Shown piece by piece: positions 34,801-48,000 of a stretch of DNA of 64,000 nt. This DNA is from Anagrus nilaparvatae (lineage: Eukaryota > Arthropoda > Insecta > Hymenoptera > Mymaridae), in NCBI GenBank assembly GCA_022575985.1, contig JAKSXM010000014.1, positions 25,048,001-25,112,000 of the forward strand. The letters are read 5' to 3'. A model generated the notes under the pieces. That model saw only the letters and a program-made list of their open reading frames with translations. It was not told where the DNA came from and did not search any database. Position numbers and translations under genes: made by a program. Within the stretch, counting starts at the first letter, position 1; every line of letters begins with the position of its first letter.

Positions 34801-35872
34801 CCCAGATACCAAAAATTCTGTTACTTTTATTACAGAACCTTATTTTTCTAAAATAATATTATGGAAGTTGTAAGTAACGGTTCTTAGGTTGATTATTTTT
34901 CCATATTAGTAATTTTCAATGCTTAGTTAGTTTTAATTATCAAAACATTCAAAATAAAAAAAAATCTGGGTGCCATTCACTGGTCATTTCTGTCGTTGTC
35001 TATCGGGATGGAAGAATGGGATAATGTGAAACCTAGTATTTGATGGTAAATTTATGCTTCTTGCATATAATATCTTCTGATATTTCATCAAATTTGAAAT
35101 TCATTATTAGGAATTTTGACGTATCCATTTTTAATGCTTCTGCAACAAAAAATCCTTACACTTAATTTTCAAGATTCGGAAAACTTCCCCGTATAGACAA
35201 TGTCAATTAAGACCAATGAATGGCTCTCAATAATTTTCATAATTTTATAGGCATTTCATAATTTATTTGAGTTAAACCGATCAATTAACATATTTTATCA
35301 ATTTACAATGAAAATTTTTATAAAATAGAAAATATTTACGGCTTATTATTTCAGTTTATTTTTTAATATTAAATTATTAGATTTATATCAAAAACATTTT
35401 ATATATGCATAAAGATTATATTAAAAAAATAATACAATTTAAAACGGAAAAAAACCACAAAATGTTAAATTAAACAATTCCCCGACCACAATAATAATAA
35501 ACTACCTATTCATGGAAAATAGTTCTGAATTGAAAAAAAAAAATTTGCCTAATTACGTTATTATTCGCATAACTCTCTTAGGTATAATATTTTAAACTGT
35601 ATCTCAAATAATCATTATTCGAATAAAACAAGAATATTTTTTCTTTTATATTTAAATAAAAAAAAAAATAAATAAATAATAAATTGTTGTAATCGCGATC
35701 GTAACAAATGATGGTGTTACATGCAATACCCAATGCGTGCGAGAGTGTCAATGTGTATGTTGATATTTTGCATGAAGAAAATTTATGTAGTATAAAAGAG
35801 AATGCGAGAATGATAGTGCGTAAGTAAAGTAGCAGCTAAGAATTATAACGAAGGACGCGTGTGCCCTTGAAG
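31851..35872. other. Upstream flank of the bHLH exon, no gene recognised
   Basis: A/T-rich DNA with a diverged palindrome at 32.756-32.906 kb (CATTATCATCTTTTAT and mirror), another at 33.74-34.59 kb, and a slightly GC-richer 35.70-35.87 kb just before the exon. The missing N-terminal exon and start codon of dys must lie here or further upstream, but I could not pick them out. Confidence 0.4.
33740..34592. repeat. Diverged ~0.85-kb palindrome
   Basis: ACTGCATTTAAAAAAAAATT, CTGGTTACGAAAAATGGATT and TCAAATGATG on the left are mirrored by ATTTGATGGAAAAAAATCCA, TTTGTCGTAACCGGAATT and TTTTTTTAGTGCA on the right. The arms are ~75 bp; the interior is too diverged to pair by eye. Confidence 0.45.
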
Positions 35873-36054
35873 GATAGATGCGAGCAAATCCACGAAAGGT
35901 GCGAGCAAATTACGAAGGGACCTGATAAATGCAGAGATCGCCAACCTCCGCGACCTTTTACCTCTTCCGCCATCAACAAGGCAAAGGCTTTCACAATTAC
36001 AACTAATGGCACTTGTTTGCGTATTTTTGAGAAAAGCCAATTATTTTCAACAAG
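35873..36054 (+). other. dys: dysfusion bHLH exon, read in a frame with no start codon
   Basis: This exon is easily missed because its coding frame has no ATG until [10 protein letters not shown] near the 3' end, and a longer unrelated frame overlaps it. The correct frame gives [38 protein letters not shown] and [17 protein letters not shown], a complete basic region, helix 1, loop and helix 2. The donor CAACAAG|GTAAGA at 36055 leaves phase 1. The exon at 48777 (G|TT TTA AAA) accepts that phase. Confidence 0.92.
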
Positions 36055-39000
36055 GTAAGATTTTTTTTATAAAACATTACATTATTTGATATATTTATAG
36101 CGATTAATTGTTCATTTTAACAATATTGTAAATATAGTAATTTTTTTTTCATGCATTTTTTAGAGTTTCTCATAGTTTTATTTATAAACTCTTGAAAAAT
36201 TTACAAAATTTACCGTGAAATTCACTGACACAATATTTTTTTTTCAACTAGTATTACTAGTTGCTAAATTATGAGCCTAACAATGATTTTAACCAGACTG
36301 TATACAGACAATTTTTTAATATTTTTTGAGTCCTTAACTTTTTTAACCAATTTTTCAAATCCTTTGTACCTCTAAAATCTTACCAAGATTAACGACTTGT
36401 ACTAAAAAAAATTCATCAATACTCCAGTAAATATATTTGGGGAGGGTGTTAACTTGTAGGCCCTCACCAGATTTGGTCTAATATAAGTTTTTTAGGAAGC
36501 TAATCATTAATTTCAGAGTATATTCTATGAGGAATTGGGGCTGCACTCTTAAATTAGCAAAAATTACTAAAAGACGGGGGAATTTTTGGTGTATTCACAC
36601 TTAAATTTGCCTACATTGAAAATTAAGTAATATTTTATAAAAATTTCAACATTCAGGTTATTTAAATAGGTTATTTAATTAGGTTAATAATAAGTTATTT
36701 AATTAGGTTAATAATAAACATTCAGGTTATTTAAACCTACGCTAAATAGGATGCCTTTTTTACACGTATAATTTCAGCTTTAAATTATGTAAAAATTTTT
36801 TATAATTCTTAGTTTAAACATTTGGTGATAATTTATAACAATTTTAACTCAAGGGTTAATTAGAGAAGGTAAAAATTACCCCAAAATCATGGTTCTGTTT
36901 TGTTAATAAATTACAAACCTAATGTCAATGAAATATTCTGTATTAAAGATTTTTTGGGCCACTATGTTTTTACTTTATTCAAACTTGAAATCTTAAATTA
37001 TCTTTAAAAAAATTACAACCGGTTTGTGTAAACACAACCTAAATTCATAAAACATGTTTGATACAGCTGAGAGCTTGGTATAATGCAAATGTTACGCAAC
37101 GTTACAAGCCCCTAAGTCCCTAAATCAAAAATATTCTAAATACGTTAACCCGAATTTTTGCAAGTCCCTAAACCGGATTTTCCCAAGTCTCTGAATCGAA
37201 ATTATTTTAAGTCTCATTTGATCTCCCCTCCCCCGATTTTCAGATTTCCAGGGTACCTCTCCCTATAAACATGTTCTATGTTTAAATAAAAAATTGTCAT
37301 CAGATAATTGAATATCTGAATGTAGTAAAAAATTTCCTAAATTCGTGATCAATTACTCAAAAAACTTCCAAAAAGGATCAAATCTGATGAGGGACAGTAA
37401 CTCAACACTGGAAACCATAAATATTTACTAGAGTATATAATCACTGTTGGATTTACCAATTTAAAAAGAAAAAAAAATTTTGATATAAAATGGGATTTTA
37501 AAAATAAATTTTATGATTTTTAAAAATCTTTGTTATGTAGAGTGCATAAATATTGTGCCAGTGAATGTGAAGACAGAATTATTAAATAAAATAATTTCTT
37601 ATATTCCTTCGTCATAAAACGCAAAGTAAACTATAAACTTCATAAACACTTATTAAGTTACTAGTAAAATTTTTACAACATTTATGTATAATAGGCTAAT
37701 AAAATAACTAAAAAAAAAAATTATAACGTAGGTATAGGACTTTTAGTACCAAGTAAATTTTCACAGTCAATTCAAGTATATATTATATAGAATACATAAC
37801 AGAAAAACTTACCTTGTCGGTTTCTTAATTCCCTCATCAAGTAATTTTTATATGATGATAAACTATTTATTAAAAAATTTTCTTTTTCTTTTCCGAAAAA
37901 GAATTAAGAAAGACATTGTTTTTTTTTTTTTAATATAAATTTTTCATAATCTTTATTATAAAAAGTACTGTAAACTAACTATTTTCTTACCTAATACTAT
38001 AGAATTTAATTTAATTATCTTTTTTTCTTTTTTCTTTTATTTTTCATATTTTTTTAATTTCAAATAGAAGTTTGTATTAAATATTTGATTTTTTTTTTTA
38101 AATATAAAAAGATATAAATTTTTGTAAAAATAATTTTGGTCTCATTTTATTTCAGTCAGTTTGACTGTTTTTGCATATGAAATTAATAACTATTATTCAT
38201 AGAACACTTGCCTCACGTGAACCAATAAATTTTAAAATTTATCAAGTATAATAATCAAGAGGATACTGTTTCTAAAACGTGCATACACACACATAGACTC
38301 TCAAAATGACTTGAAGACCAAATTTTTCAAATGGACATTATTTTTGGGGATTCGCATAAAACTGAAGCAAGCTTACGGACTAACCTAAAATAGCTTAATA
38401 AAAATAAAAGGTTATTTGGAAGATATTAAAATATATAATTTTGCTTTTTTAGCTTAGTCTGTAAGTTTATCCAAAATTAAGCTTAATCTTTTTACGTGGG
38501 AACGTGCCATTTTTTGAACTGACATACTTATAAGGCACAATTACATCTATAATTGGATATAATGGGTGATCGTGTAAAATAATATTAAAAATATCTATTT
38601 TGAAATTCTCCATATTTGCAAAAATTATAAAAGGTCTTCTAGGTTTAATTATCAGTTAAGAACTTATTTCGTCAAATTAATATATTGAGAAACATATAAT
38701 TTTATAAAATTATCATTTTTATTACAAAGTATGAAAAAATAACTATTTATTTAAAATAAAAGCTATTCATACACATATTATAGCCTGGCAATTATTCTAT
38801 AAAATTGCTTGGAGTTTCGATTACCGCATAAAAAAAGTTGCTAATTACCAAAAACAATAAGATTTACAAAATTATAGATTAATAAATCACTTTCAAGTAT
38901 AGCCAACAAATACATGAGCTGCTATATGGAAAAAATTTATGGCCCCATAAGAATCCATATATTTGGTGGGAACGCTTAATAGGAATGATGAAATGAGCTG

Positions 39001-42000
39001 TAATTAATTTTTTGAATCTTAATTTTTTGGTAATCAGCAACCTTTTCACCTGATTATTGAAAATCCAACTTTTAAAAATAACTTCCAGGCAGATTATATA
39101 ATATATCTTACATTTTAAAAGCTGTCTGTCTGTCATTGAATTTTGCCAAGCTCAGGATAGTTAGAACTATGCGGTTTACAGCAAAAAAGGGCACAAACAA
39201 CAGAAGTGCCATGTGGGCAGGTAAAAAATCTGATTGCCAGGGAAAAATCACTTCAGAAAAAAAAAACTTTTCCCTGGCAATCAGATTTATTACCTATTTT
39301 TAAAAAATTTTATTTACCTAAAAAGATATTTTGAAAATTTGGGATAGCTCAGATACGAAAAATACGATTTTTGACATAAAAGTGGCAAAATCTTTTTGGC
39401 ATCCATCGCCAATTTCGTGTTCACGCTTTTTGCATTCTGTAGGGTTCAAACTACCAGAAAATCATGGTGGTAGTCGCGGCCTCGTAAATTTTTTTTTCTT
39501 CATTTTTGGTGCTCATAAAAAGGATTTTCTCTTAGAAATGTACATATATTTTTAATTCTTACCGGTCATTTATTTAGTAACTCAATATGGTAACTAAAAT
39601 AAGCTTGAAAAGCTATTAACAGGGAGAAACCTAAAATGGGTAGCAACGACTACTTATGGAACGTAGGAAAGGGTAGCGAAGCTTCGTATTGCTGATCTAA
39701 TTAACTAATTAACCGCCTGGTTTACTTGTCCCGTAAATTTTATGATTCAGTTAATTTTCGGTTAATTTCAGATAATACCTTGGGTAAAAAAAGTTTATTA
39801 TACATAGCATTGAGTAAACTAAAAAAATCTTTGGAAAAATCAAGTTACAGGGGTCCAAGGGGGACGCAGCCCCTTTGGTGGCTGCCGGGGCAAGCGAAAC
39901 AATATTGGATACATTAAGAAATTGATATTTTTCTTCTCTTTTTTTTATTTTTGATATATGAAATTAAGTTTAATTAAGAGGAAAACTGAGGAGAATTCGC
40001 TAGATTAAATTTTATGTGCAAGATATAAAATATTAACAAAATTAGATTATTTTTATTTTCCTTATCTATTCCTATATTGATAAAAAAATTACGATTTTTA
40101 TTTTATCTTTGGTATAAGTCCGGACAAACCAAAATTTGATAATAAAGAATGTAAATGATATTCCAGATTCAGACCCGGGCGATGCTGGGGCAAACGGCTA
40201 GAATACATATGCATATATATGTCGGGTATTAATTCTTTTAAAAAAATGGGTCCAAATTTGTTTCAGAATTACCCTTAAAATTTCTAAATCCGAAACTACT
40301 CGATCAAATCCCCTGATATTTGGCAAACTTATTATGTACCAAAAGACTACCATTTTACACTAAAACTTTTTTATTTTGGATATGTAGGTTCAGCAATATC
40401 ATCGGTCAAAGTAGCCGTTTTTTACCCATTTTTAAAAACTACATAGCACCCACAAAACTTTTTAAAAAAGCAACCAATTACCACGTAAGTGGTCTCATTT
40501 TCTTTGTTTTAATAAATTACAACTTTTATGAAAAATGTAAAAAAACTTACCGTTAATCTACTTTTATTTCAATTTTTCTGATTTTAAAATTTGGACTTGC
40601 CACCGTTCAGTGCCTGAAATAGGCACAGTAGATTTACAGAGTTGAAAAGGCCAATGAGAATAAAAAACTAGACCCTTTTCCAGTCAATTTGAGAAAACCA
40701 AAATCTTTTTAAGTTGCCATCATTTTTGGACAGAGGGGGGTGCAGAGTTCCGCGATACCAAGACCATACGATATTTTGACTAATATCGATATTGGTATTG
40801 AAAATATCGGTCTGGGCCATATTGGTCTTGGTATTGCAGAGCTTAATATCGTATCGGTATTGGTAAATATCGAAATATCGAATTTTGAAATTTAAAATTT
40901 TTAAATGCTGATATTCTTTTTTTTTAATTATTTTTTATCAATAAATCCATAACCTCAATGTATTTATTTTTCTTTTATCTAAATTTATTGTAACCTCAAT
41001 GTGTTTTTTGTAACTTCAAATAGTTTATTTTTTCGTTTACCAAAATTTTTTGTATTCAATGGCTGAAATTAATACAGGAGGATTTTTTTTCAAGCATGTC
41101 TAACCACGTGCCCATTCCCCTGTGGGCCTCCTCCATGTGGGCACCCTTTATGTACCCAACCCCCCATGTATCAATCATTATAGTATTTAATATCTAAGTG
41201 TCAACCAGCAATGTAGATTTTGGCTATTCCCTATTTGGTTACAGCTTGAGTTGAAGATTAAAATAAAGATTATTATTATTATTATTATTATAATTCTTTT
41301 TTTTGTAAATTTTCTTGGTAAATACAGTATAAAATAATTATTTTGCTTATTACAATAAACATCACACATTCTTGTAATTCTATGTAAAGTTTAATAATTC
41401 TTTCAGAAATTTCTCTGATTTTAGAAATTTTGAATTTTTATTTTTTTTTTTAATTTAAACTAAGCTTGTATTTATATTGCATATAAAAAAATAAAGTTTT
41501 ATCATTTCTGGTATGATTAACTATAAATAATAAACAGTAACTTACCATTTTTAATTGCCAATTTAATATAACTTTAATTTTTGCCTTTTTAGGGGGTTTG
41601 GGTCCCAAAAGGGAGGGCGCAGTATATACATATATACACTGTAAAAAGTAACTTTCTTAGATTTACAAAAAAAATTGAATTTTTTCGAAAAATTAGTAGA
41701 TTTTCAAAAAATTTTGTTAGTATTCGATAAAAATCGTAAATTTACTAAATTTAGTATTTTCTCGAAAAATTCGAGAATTCTCGACTTTTTTTTGTGAATT
41801 TACGAAAAAAGTTGTAAATTCACAACTATTTTTCGGAAATTTACAACTATTTTTTGAAAATTTTCGAAAAAAAATTGTAAATTATCAATTTTTCTTGCGA
41901 ATTAATAAAAAAAAATCGAGAATACTCGAATTTTTCGATAATATACTAAATTTAGTAATTATACGATTTTTTTCGAATATTTACAAATTTTTTCGAAAAT

Positions 42001-45000
42001 TTACTAATTTTTCGAAAATTCTCTAATTTTTTTGTTAATATAAGAAAGTTACTTTTTACAGTGTATATAATTATACTAGCATAGGTGAGAGGGGGGGCTC
42101 CGCCCTCCCTGATCCATTCCCGGCGTTGTTGTTATTGATTTTTTATTATTATCATGTTGTTGTTGTCCAAAATATATATCAATGCCAAAAAAAATTAACG
42201 CCTTGAAATAAGCTAAAATTTTTTTCTTAATGTAGACCTTTTACCAGTTCAAATGTGACCAATAAGATAAAATTTGTAGTAAATTCAAAGGAATGGCGTA
42301 ATTTTGAAAATAGGCCAAATCAGGCTATTTTTGGACCTTTAAACAGACATATTTCGGGCCCATGAGGTGCTAGAGGACTAAAACTTTGGCTGAGGGACAT
42401 TCTTATCACCCCAAACTATACCTTAAAATTTGAGTTGAATATATATAATATATAGTAAAAAATTTTAACTCATATGAATATTTGCATTGCTTAAGGAACT
42501 GTAGTGCTAATAATTTGGCAGCGTTTTTCCTATATTTTAAATTTAAAAAAAATTTTAAATATCGTAGAAAATGTAATTAAAAATAATATTAACTAATTTA
42601 TTTTTTTAACGAAAAAAATTATATTATATCATTAATTTCTTGAATTTGTTTTATTTTTTATTATAATTATATTTTTAAAAACCAAACATTATTTTAACCC
42701 AATCAATTTTTTGATTGACCCACAAATAAATGATTCAACAGGTGTCGATTAGGGCACTACAACTTAAATGAATCGTTGCATAAAATTAAAGTAGTCCCTG
42801 ATTCTTCATGTTCATGTGGTTATCCAGTGGAAAACCTGAACCATGTAATCTGGCAATGCCCACGCTTCGACCAAGAAAGAAAATCTCTTGTTTCTAAACT
42901 AATTCATTGTGGATATCAACTTCCTGTAGATATCACAGAATTCTTATCTAAACCTAACATAAAAATGATGAGTTATGTGAATGAATTTTTCAACAATTGT
43001 CAAAATAAAATTTAAGTCAATTATAATTACTTTATGATAATTAATTTTTGTCTAGTTTGTAAAAAAAGAAGATTTGTTTAATCTGTAAGATATAATGTTC
43101 TAAGTCACTCTCTAATATGTTAAAATAAGGTAAATCAAACGTAGCTGCATAGCCTCAAAGAAGGCTCGAAGCTTCATAAAAAAAAAAAAAAAAATACCAT
43201 AAAAAATAAAAAAATGAAAAAAATTTTTTTACCAGCGTTAAAAATATTTTATAAAATTTTAAAGATACCTCCGTTTTGAATATAAATTTCAGAGAATACG
43301 TAAAAATTAGTGCTGAATCGAATACTATGAAGTGCGATGGCAAAATTTTTTGATAGTCTCGAGATATTTCAATTTTTGTTAAAATTTTTAAAAAATGTTA
43401 TCAAGTTCAAAAATACTAAAAATTAAATATCTCAAAAACTACGATAGCTAATCAAAAAATATAGGACCTATGTCACCCGCATTTTTTTTTTCTTCATTTT
43501 GACGCCGGTTTCATGCCAATCGGTTCGGTGGTTCGTGAGTCATTAGGGTACAAACAAACAAACAAACAAACAAACAAACAAATAGACAAATAAATTTTCA
43601 GATATATATAGTATTAAGATTAAGATATATTCTCAAATCAATGTAAAAACACCATGCTAAAATTTTTTTCTAAATGGTTTATTTAGGTTTCCATTAATGT
43701 TTCAAAAAATTTCTGATGCTCTAAAATCGTTTTTTTGTTGATATTTTTGATTTTTAGGGATTTAAAAAGGATAATGCACTGTATCATTATGATTGAGAAA
43801 AAGTTTTCTTCTTATCTGAATTACCCAAAAAAATTTTTTTAAATTAAATATTTTTTAAAATAACTAATAATATAAATTTTTTTAAAAATAAATATTGATT
43901 AAGTTTTCCTATAATGTTAGCCTATGTGTCATTTTGTCCCAAAAAAATATTGAGCTATAAAAACCAAATGAGCGCTCACAACCATTATTTTAATCAGTCA
44001 AAATAAGCCAAAAATATTACCGATAAAAAATTATATTTATACCGATTGTAAGTTAATTGAGAAAAAAAATTTGATTTCGATAATCATAACCAAAGAATTA
44101 AAAAAGACATTAAAAATAAAATGAGTTCATTTTGTAGCTTAGAATATGTGTATCAAAATCTAATTTGCATTATGCAGTTTATTCAATTTTTTTATTTTTA
44201 TTCTTTATAGCTTTTTGCTTACTACAATACCTATATATATATATATATATATATATATACCAAGTATAAGATCAACTGAGAATGACCTTTCTCAGTTTCT
44301 TTTAGAATATTTCATTGCGCGATCTTTTCGTTCGACTTTCTCAAGTAACTCAGGACCGATTTAATGTAATGCACATTAATTTAAAATAAAAATAAGTATA
44401 TTAGCTTAAGCGTTATTTTAAAGACTTGCTTATTTTCTTAATTACTGGTCAAAGTTTCTGAAAAAAATTCTTAAAATTTTGGTCCTATTAGAATATAGTG
44501 CCACCAATCAGGGCTTATATGGCTGAATGTTTAATTGAGCTCAGTTTATGGATGCAGGGACTAATTTACTTATAATCATAATTGATTGCAAGAGAATTAA
44601 ATATTCTTAATTTTATTATAGCAATTTTGTTGATTATGGATTTCCTTGAATTGTGCTATTTGCATATAGGCAGATAATTATACATTTTTGATAAACCAAT
44701 TAATTTTTTTAAATTTTAGACCTCGTCTTTTTGTCCTTCATTAGCATTTCCGGGCTTTTCAAACTTTAATTTTGTTAAATGATATTTTACCCTATACCCT
44801 ATTGAATTTTGACCCCAGATTATTAACCCAATCTATCTTGTTTCATACATAAATCATTTAAAATGGGGCTTTTTGTTAAAAAATTTCTTAAATAAGGATG
44901 CTAATATAGAAGTGTTCTTCGAGAAATTTATTGATTGATCCAATAGATCCTATTTATGTTCAATGATTATAAAAGCAAGCAACTTTGTAAAATATCTTCC

Positions 45001-48000
45001 AGGCTAATGTGTATATAATAAGCCTTATATTTTATGATTGTGTTATATGCAAACTAATATACTATATATATAATAAATATCAAAGTTCACTACTTGACCA
45101 GTCATTGTTCAAGTCATCCGCCCATGAAATGAGACCATAAGACCGTAGATGTTATATATATATATATATAGTTCAAATGTTATACACCTTAGAAGATTTT
45201 ATATGCACATACTGTAGGGTGATCGGAGATAAAACAAGTCTCTTATGCAGTTATGTATTGGTTAAATGTACATGTAGTGCATTGCAGAAAAAGTTGAAGA
45301 AGAGGATAGATCGGAAAAAAGGGTTAAGGAGGATGAAGAGGCAGAGAGGGGGAAGCGAACCCCGCGGACTCTTCTCTAAGCGCGCGAGTTCCGGGTGATC
45401 CGCTGACCTCTCGGCCTTTCTGCAACAACACTCTCACGCTCCTGTAACCCATGCATAGTTTATATAAGTGTATATACTCCCTTGTGGGTCCCCTTCATGG
45501 CCCCCAAAGATACTTCTTTTTCTAGATATCTCTTTCTTTCACCTTCTCTTTTACCTATATAATATGTATATAAAGTTATAGTCCACAGGAGGCATTACAT
45601 TTAGTACTACACCTTTATGTATGTACTGTATGTCGGATACATTATGCTTCGAGGAGAATAAGAGGATCTTCCATACATCCTCTCTATATATTTATGTATG
45701 TAACGTGCATCTGTGCACTTGGATTCCAGAAAAACTTTGACGCGCGGCACCACGGCGCCTTTACGTTATTGTTGGCGCCGAAAATTTTTGATGTCTCTCC
45801 TTATTTGCTCTCCTTGAATTATATATATATATATATATATGGATAATATGCTATTTTTTCTTTAAAGATATAATATTATGTATGAGTAGAGCAATTGTGT
45901 ATTATTTACTATATATTTTTCATCTTAATTTTTTTTAAAAGATTTTCTTGAGGGAGTAATATGTAGGCTTAAGACATGCATTTAGTAATTCGTTTACCTG
46001 TTTAAGCGATAGAAAATAAATAGGATGACTTAGCTATCAGGCATAAGACTATATAGAAAAGAAAATTACTGTTTTTCTATAATATACATTTTTTTGCATT
46101 TTATTTTCATTATATTAATATATTTTTTATTATAATGAAATATTTAATGTCTAAAGTAAAAAGTTAAAATTTTTTAAGGCGACTTAATCTTTCATGGCGA
46201 GATACTAATTACTATAGGAATTTCTGATTGGTGTAAAAAAAAGAGAAAAATTACTAAGAAAATCAGAATAGGTTTGACATTTTTTTAGTAAACAAGGGGT
46301 TGAAAGATTTAGAACACAAGAATGAAGGCATTTTAAGGGCAATTGGGGGTAGTAAAACCTACGTATAAGGTTAAAAAAATTTTTTATTGGCTTGAAAATC
46401 TAAACACAGGTTACTTCTGAGAGTGTATTATTCGCTATTGAAACATTGTCGTCAAATTTTCGCAAGGTTTCAGATTGGACTAACAGTATTTCACTACGCC
46501 TTAATCTTAAGAAAACCAAACCCATTTATTTTGGCTCAAGTATTTTCGTAAATCATTAGAATAGTTCTAACTATCTAGAAGTAAAATTGATAGTCGAGAA
46601 GCCGTATATGTTAGATGCATGCACTTTTTTTCTAAGTTTGCTTACAAATTTAGGCTAAAAAAAGGCAAATTATATAAACTTCTTAAATTACTATTGCAAT
46701 AAGTCTAAAAAGCCATTAAAGAATGTGCTCAATGGCAGGAGGCTTCATAGGGTAGTTTTAAATTGGCAATTTTCGGGTATTAATTCTGATAAAAAATTGT
46801 GTCAAAGTATGAAGAATAACCCCTTACATTGCTAAATCCATTAACTATTTGATAAAATCCCCTGCCATTTTGCACTTTCTTATTCATCAAAAAACCTCGA
46901 TTTTGCGCTATAACCTTTTTATTTTTGACCTGTAAGTTTAGAGTTGTTAGCAGTCAAATTTGAGAATTTTGAGACTCCCTACCCCCTTCTATTTCGCGTC
47001 AATATTTGGGCAAGGGAGGGTGCTCGATTTATATATAATATACTAGCAAAAGTTAGAGGGGGGGGGGCTCCGCCCCCCCTGTGTCACATTTCCTTCTGTT
47101 TGTGTTGCTTCAAAAAATCATTTTTCATTGCAAATTTATAATTATGCAAACACATTCAGAATTTTCGAATGAGACTCAGTCCCTCCTGTTCACATTTACT
47201 TCAATACTTTTCTGTTGCTTAAAAAAATCATGTTTCTCTTCAAATTTATAATTATGCAAACACATTCAAACTATTCAGAGCAGCGTAGGTGAAACATTAA
47301 TGAAAAATTATAGGTTCTGATTGATTCTCTAGTTATAATAGAGAAAATAAAAAAATTTAACTTAGTACGTATAAATTAGTGCCAAATTAAATAATTAAGT
47401 AATAAAGTATAAATACCAATTGTGACAGTAAAATTTAATCATATTTTTTAGGTATTTCACTTTTTAAGCAAATTTACAAAAAATTTTATATTTCCTAAAA
47501 ATAGTAAAAATTGAATGTCTCCAAAAGTAAGAAATCTGAGTCAGAAAACTATAGCCTATGTTATCCGAATACTTTTATTCTTTATTATGACACTGGTTTC
47601 ATATCAAGTGGTTCGGCGGTTCTTGAGTCATTAGGGTACAGACAAACAGACAAACAGAAAAACAAACAAATATATAATGTACAATAATATAATAAAAACA
47701 ATCAAATAATATAATATACTATACCCTAAAATTTGAGTTGAATATATATAATATATAGTAAAAAATTTTTTAAATATTTTATAAAATTTTAAAGATACCT
47801 CCGTTTTGAATGAAAATTTCAGAGAATACGTAAAAATTAGTGCTGAATTGAATACTATGAAGTGCGATACCAAAATTTTTCGATAGTATCGAGATATTTC
47901 AATTTTTGATAAAATTTTTAAAAAATGTTATCAAGTTCAAAAATACTAAAAATTAAATAACTCAAAAACTACGATAGCTCATCAGAAAATATAGGGCCTA

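Noticed and set aside
35843..36058. 65-codon ORFs on both strands at the bHLH exon
   Set aside because: Both are shadows of the true dys frame, which encodes a full bHLH region and joins correctly to the next exon.
38879..39136. Minus-strand ORF resembling a transposase fragment
   Set aside because: Some stretches look protein-like, but no catalytic motif or family signature could be recognised in any frame.
45177..45398. 73-codon ORF with Lys/Arg-rich end in the intronic GC island
   Set aside because: No domain, no splice context that links it to dys, and purine-rich composition explains the basic residues.
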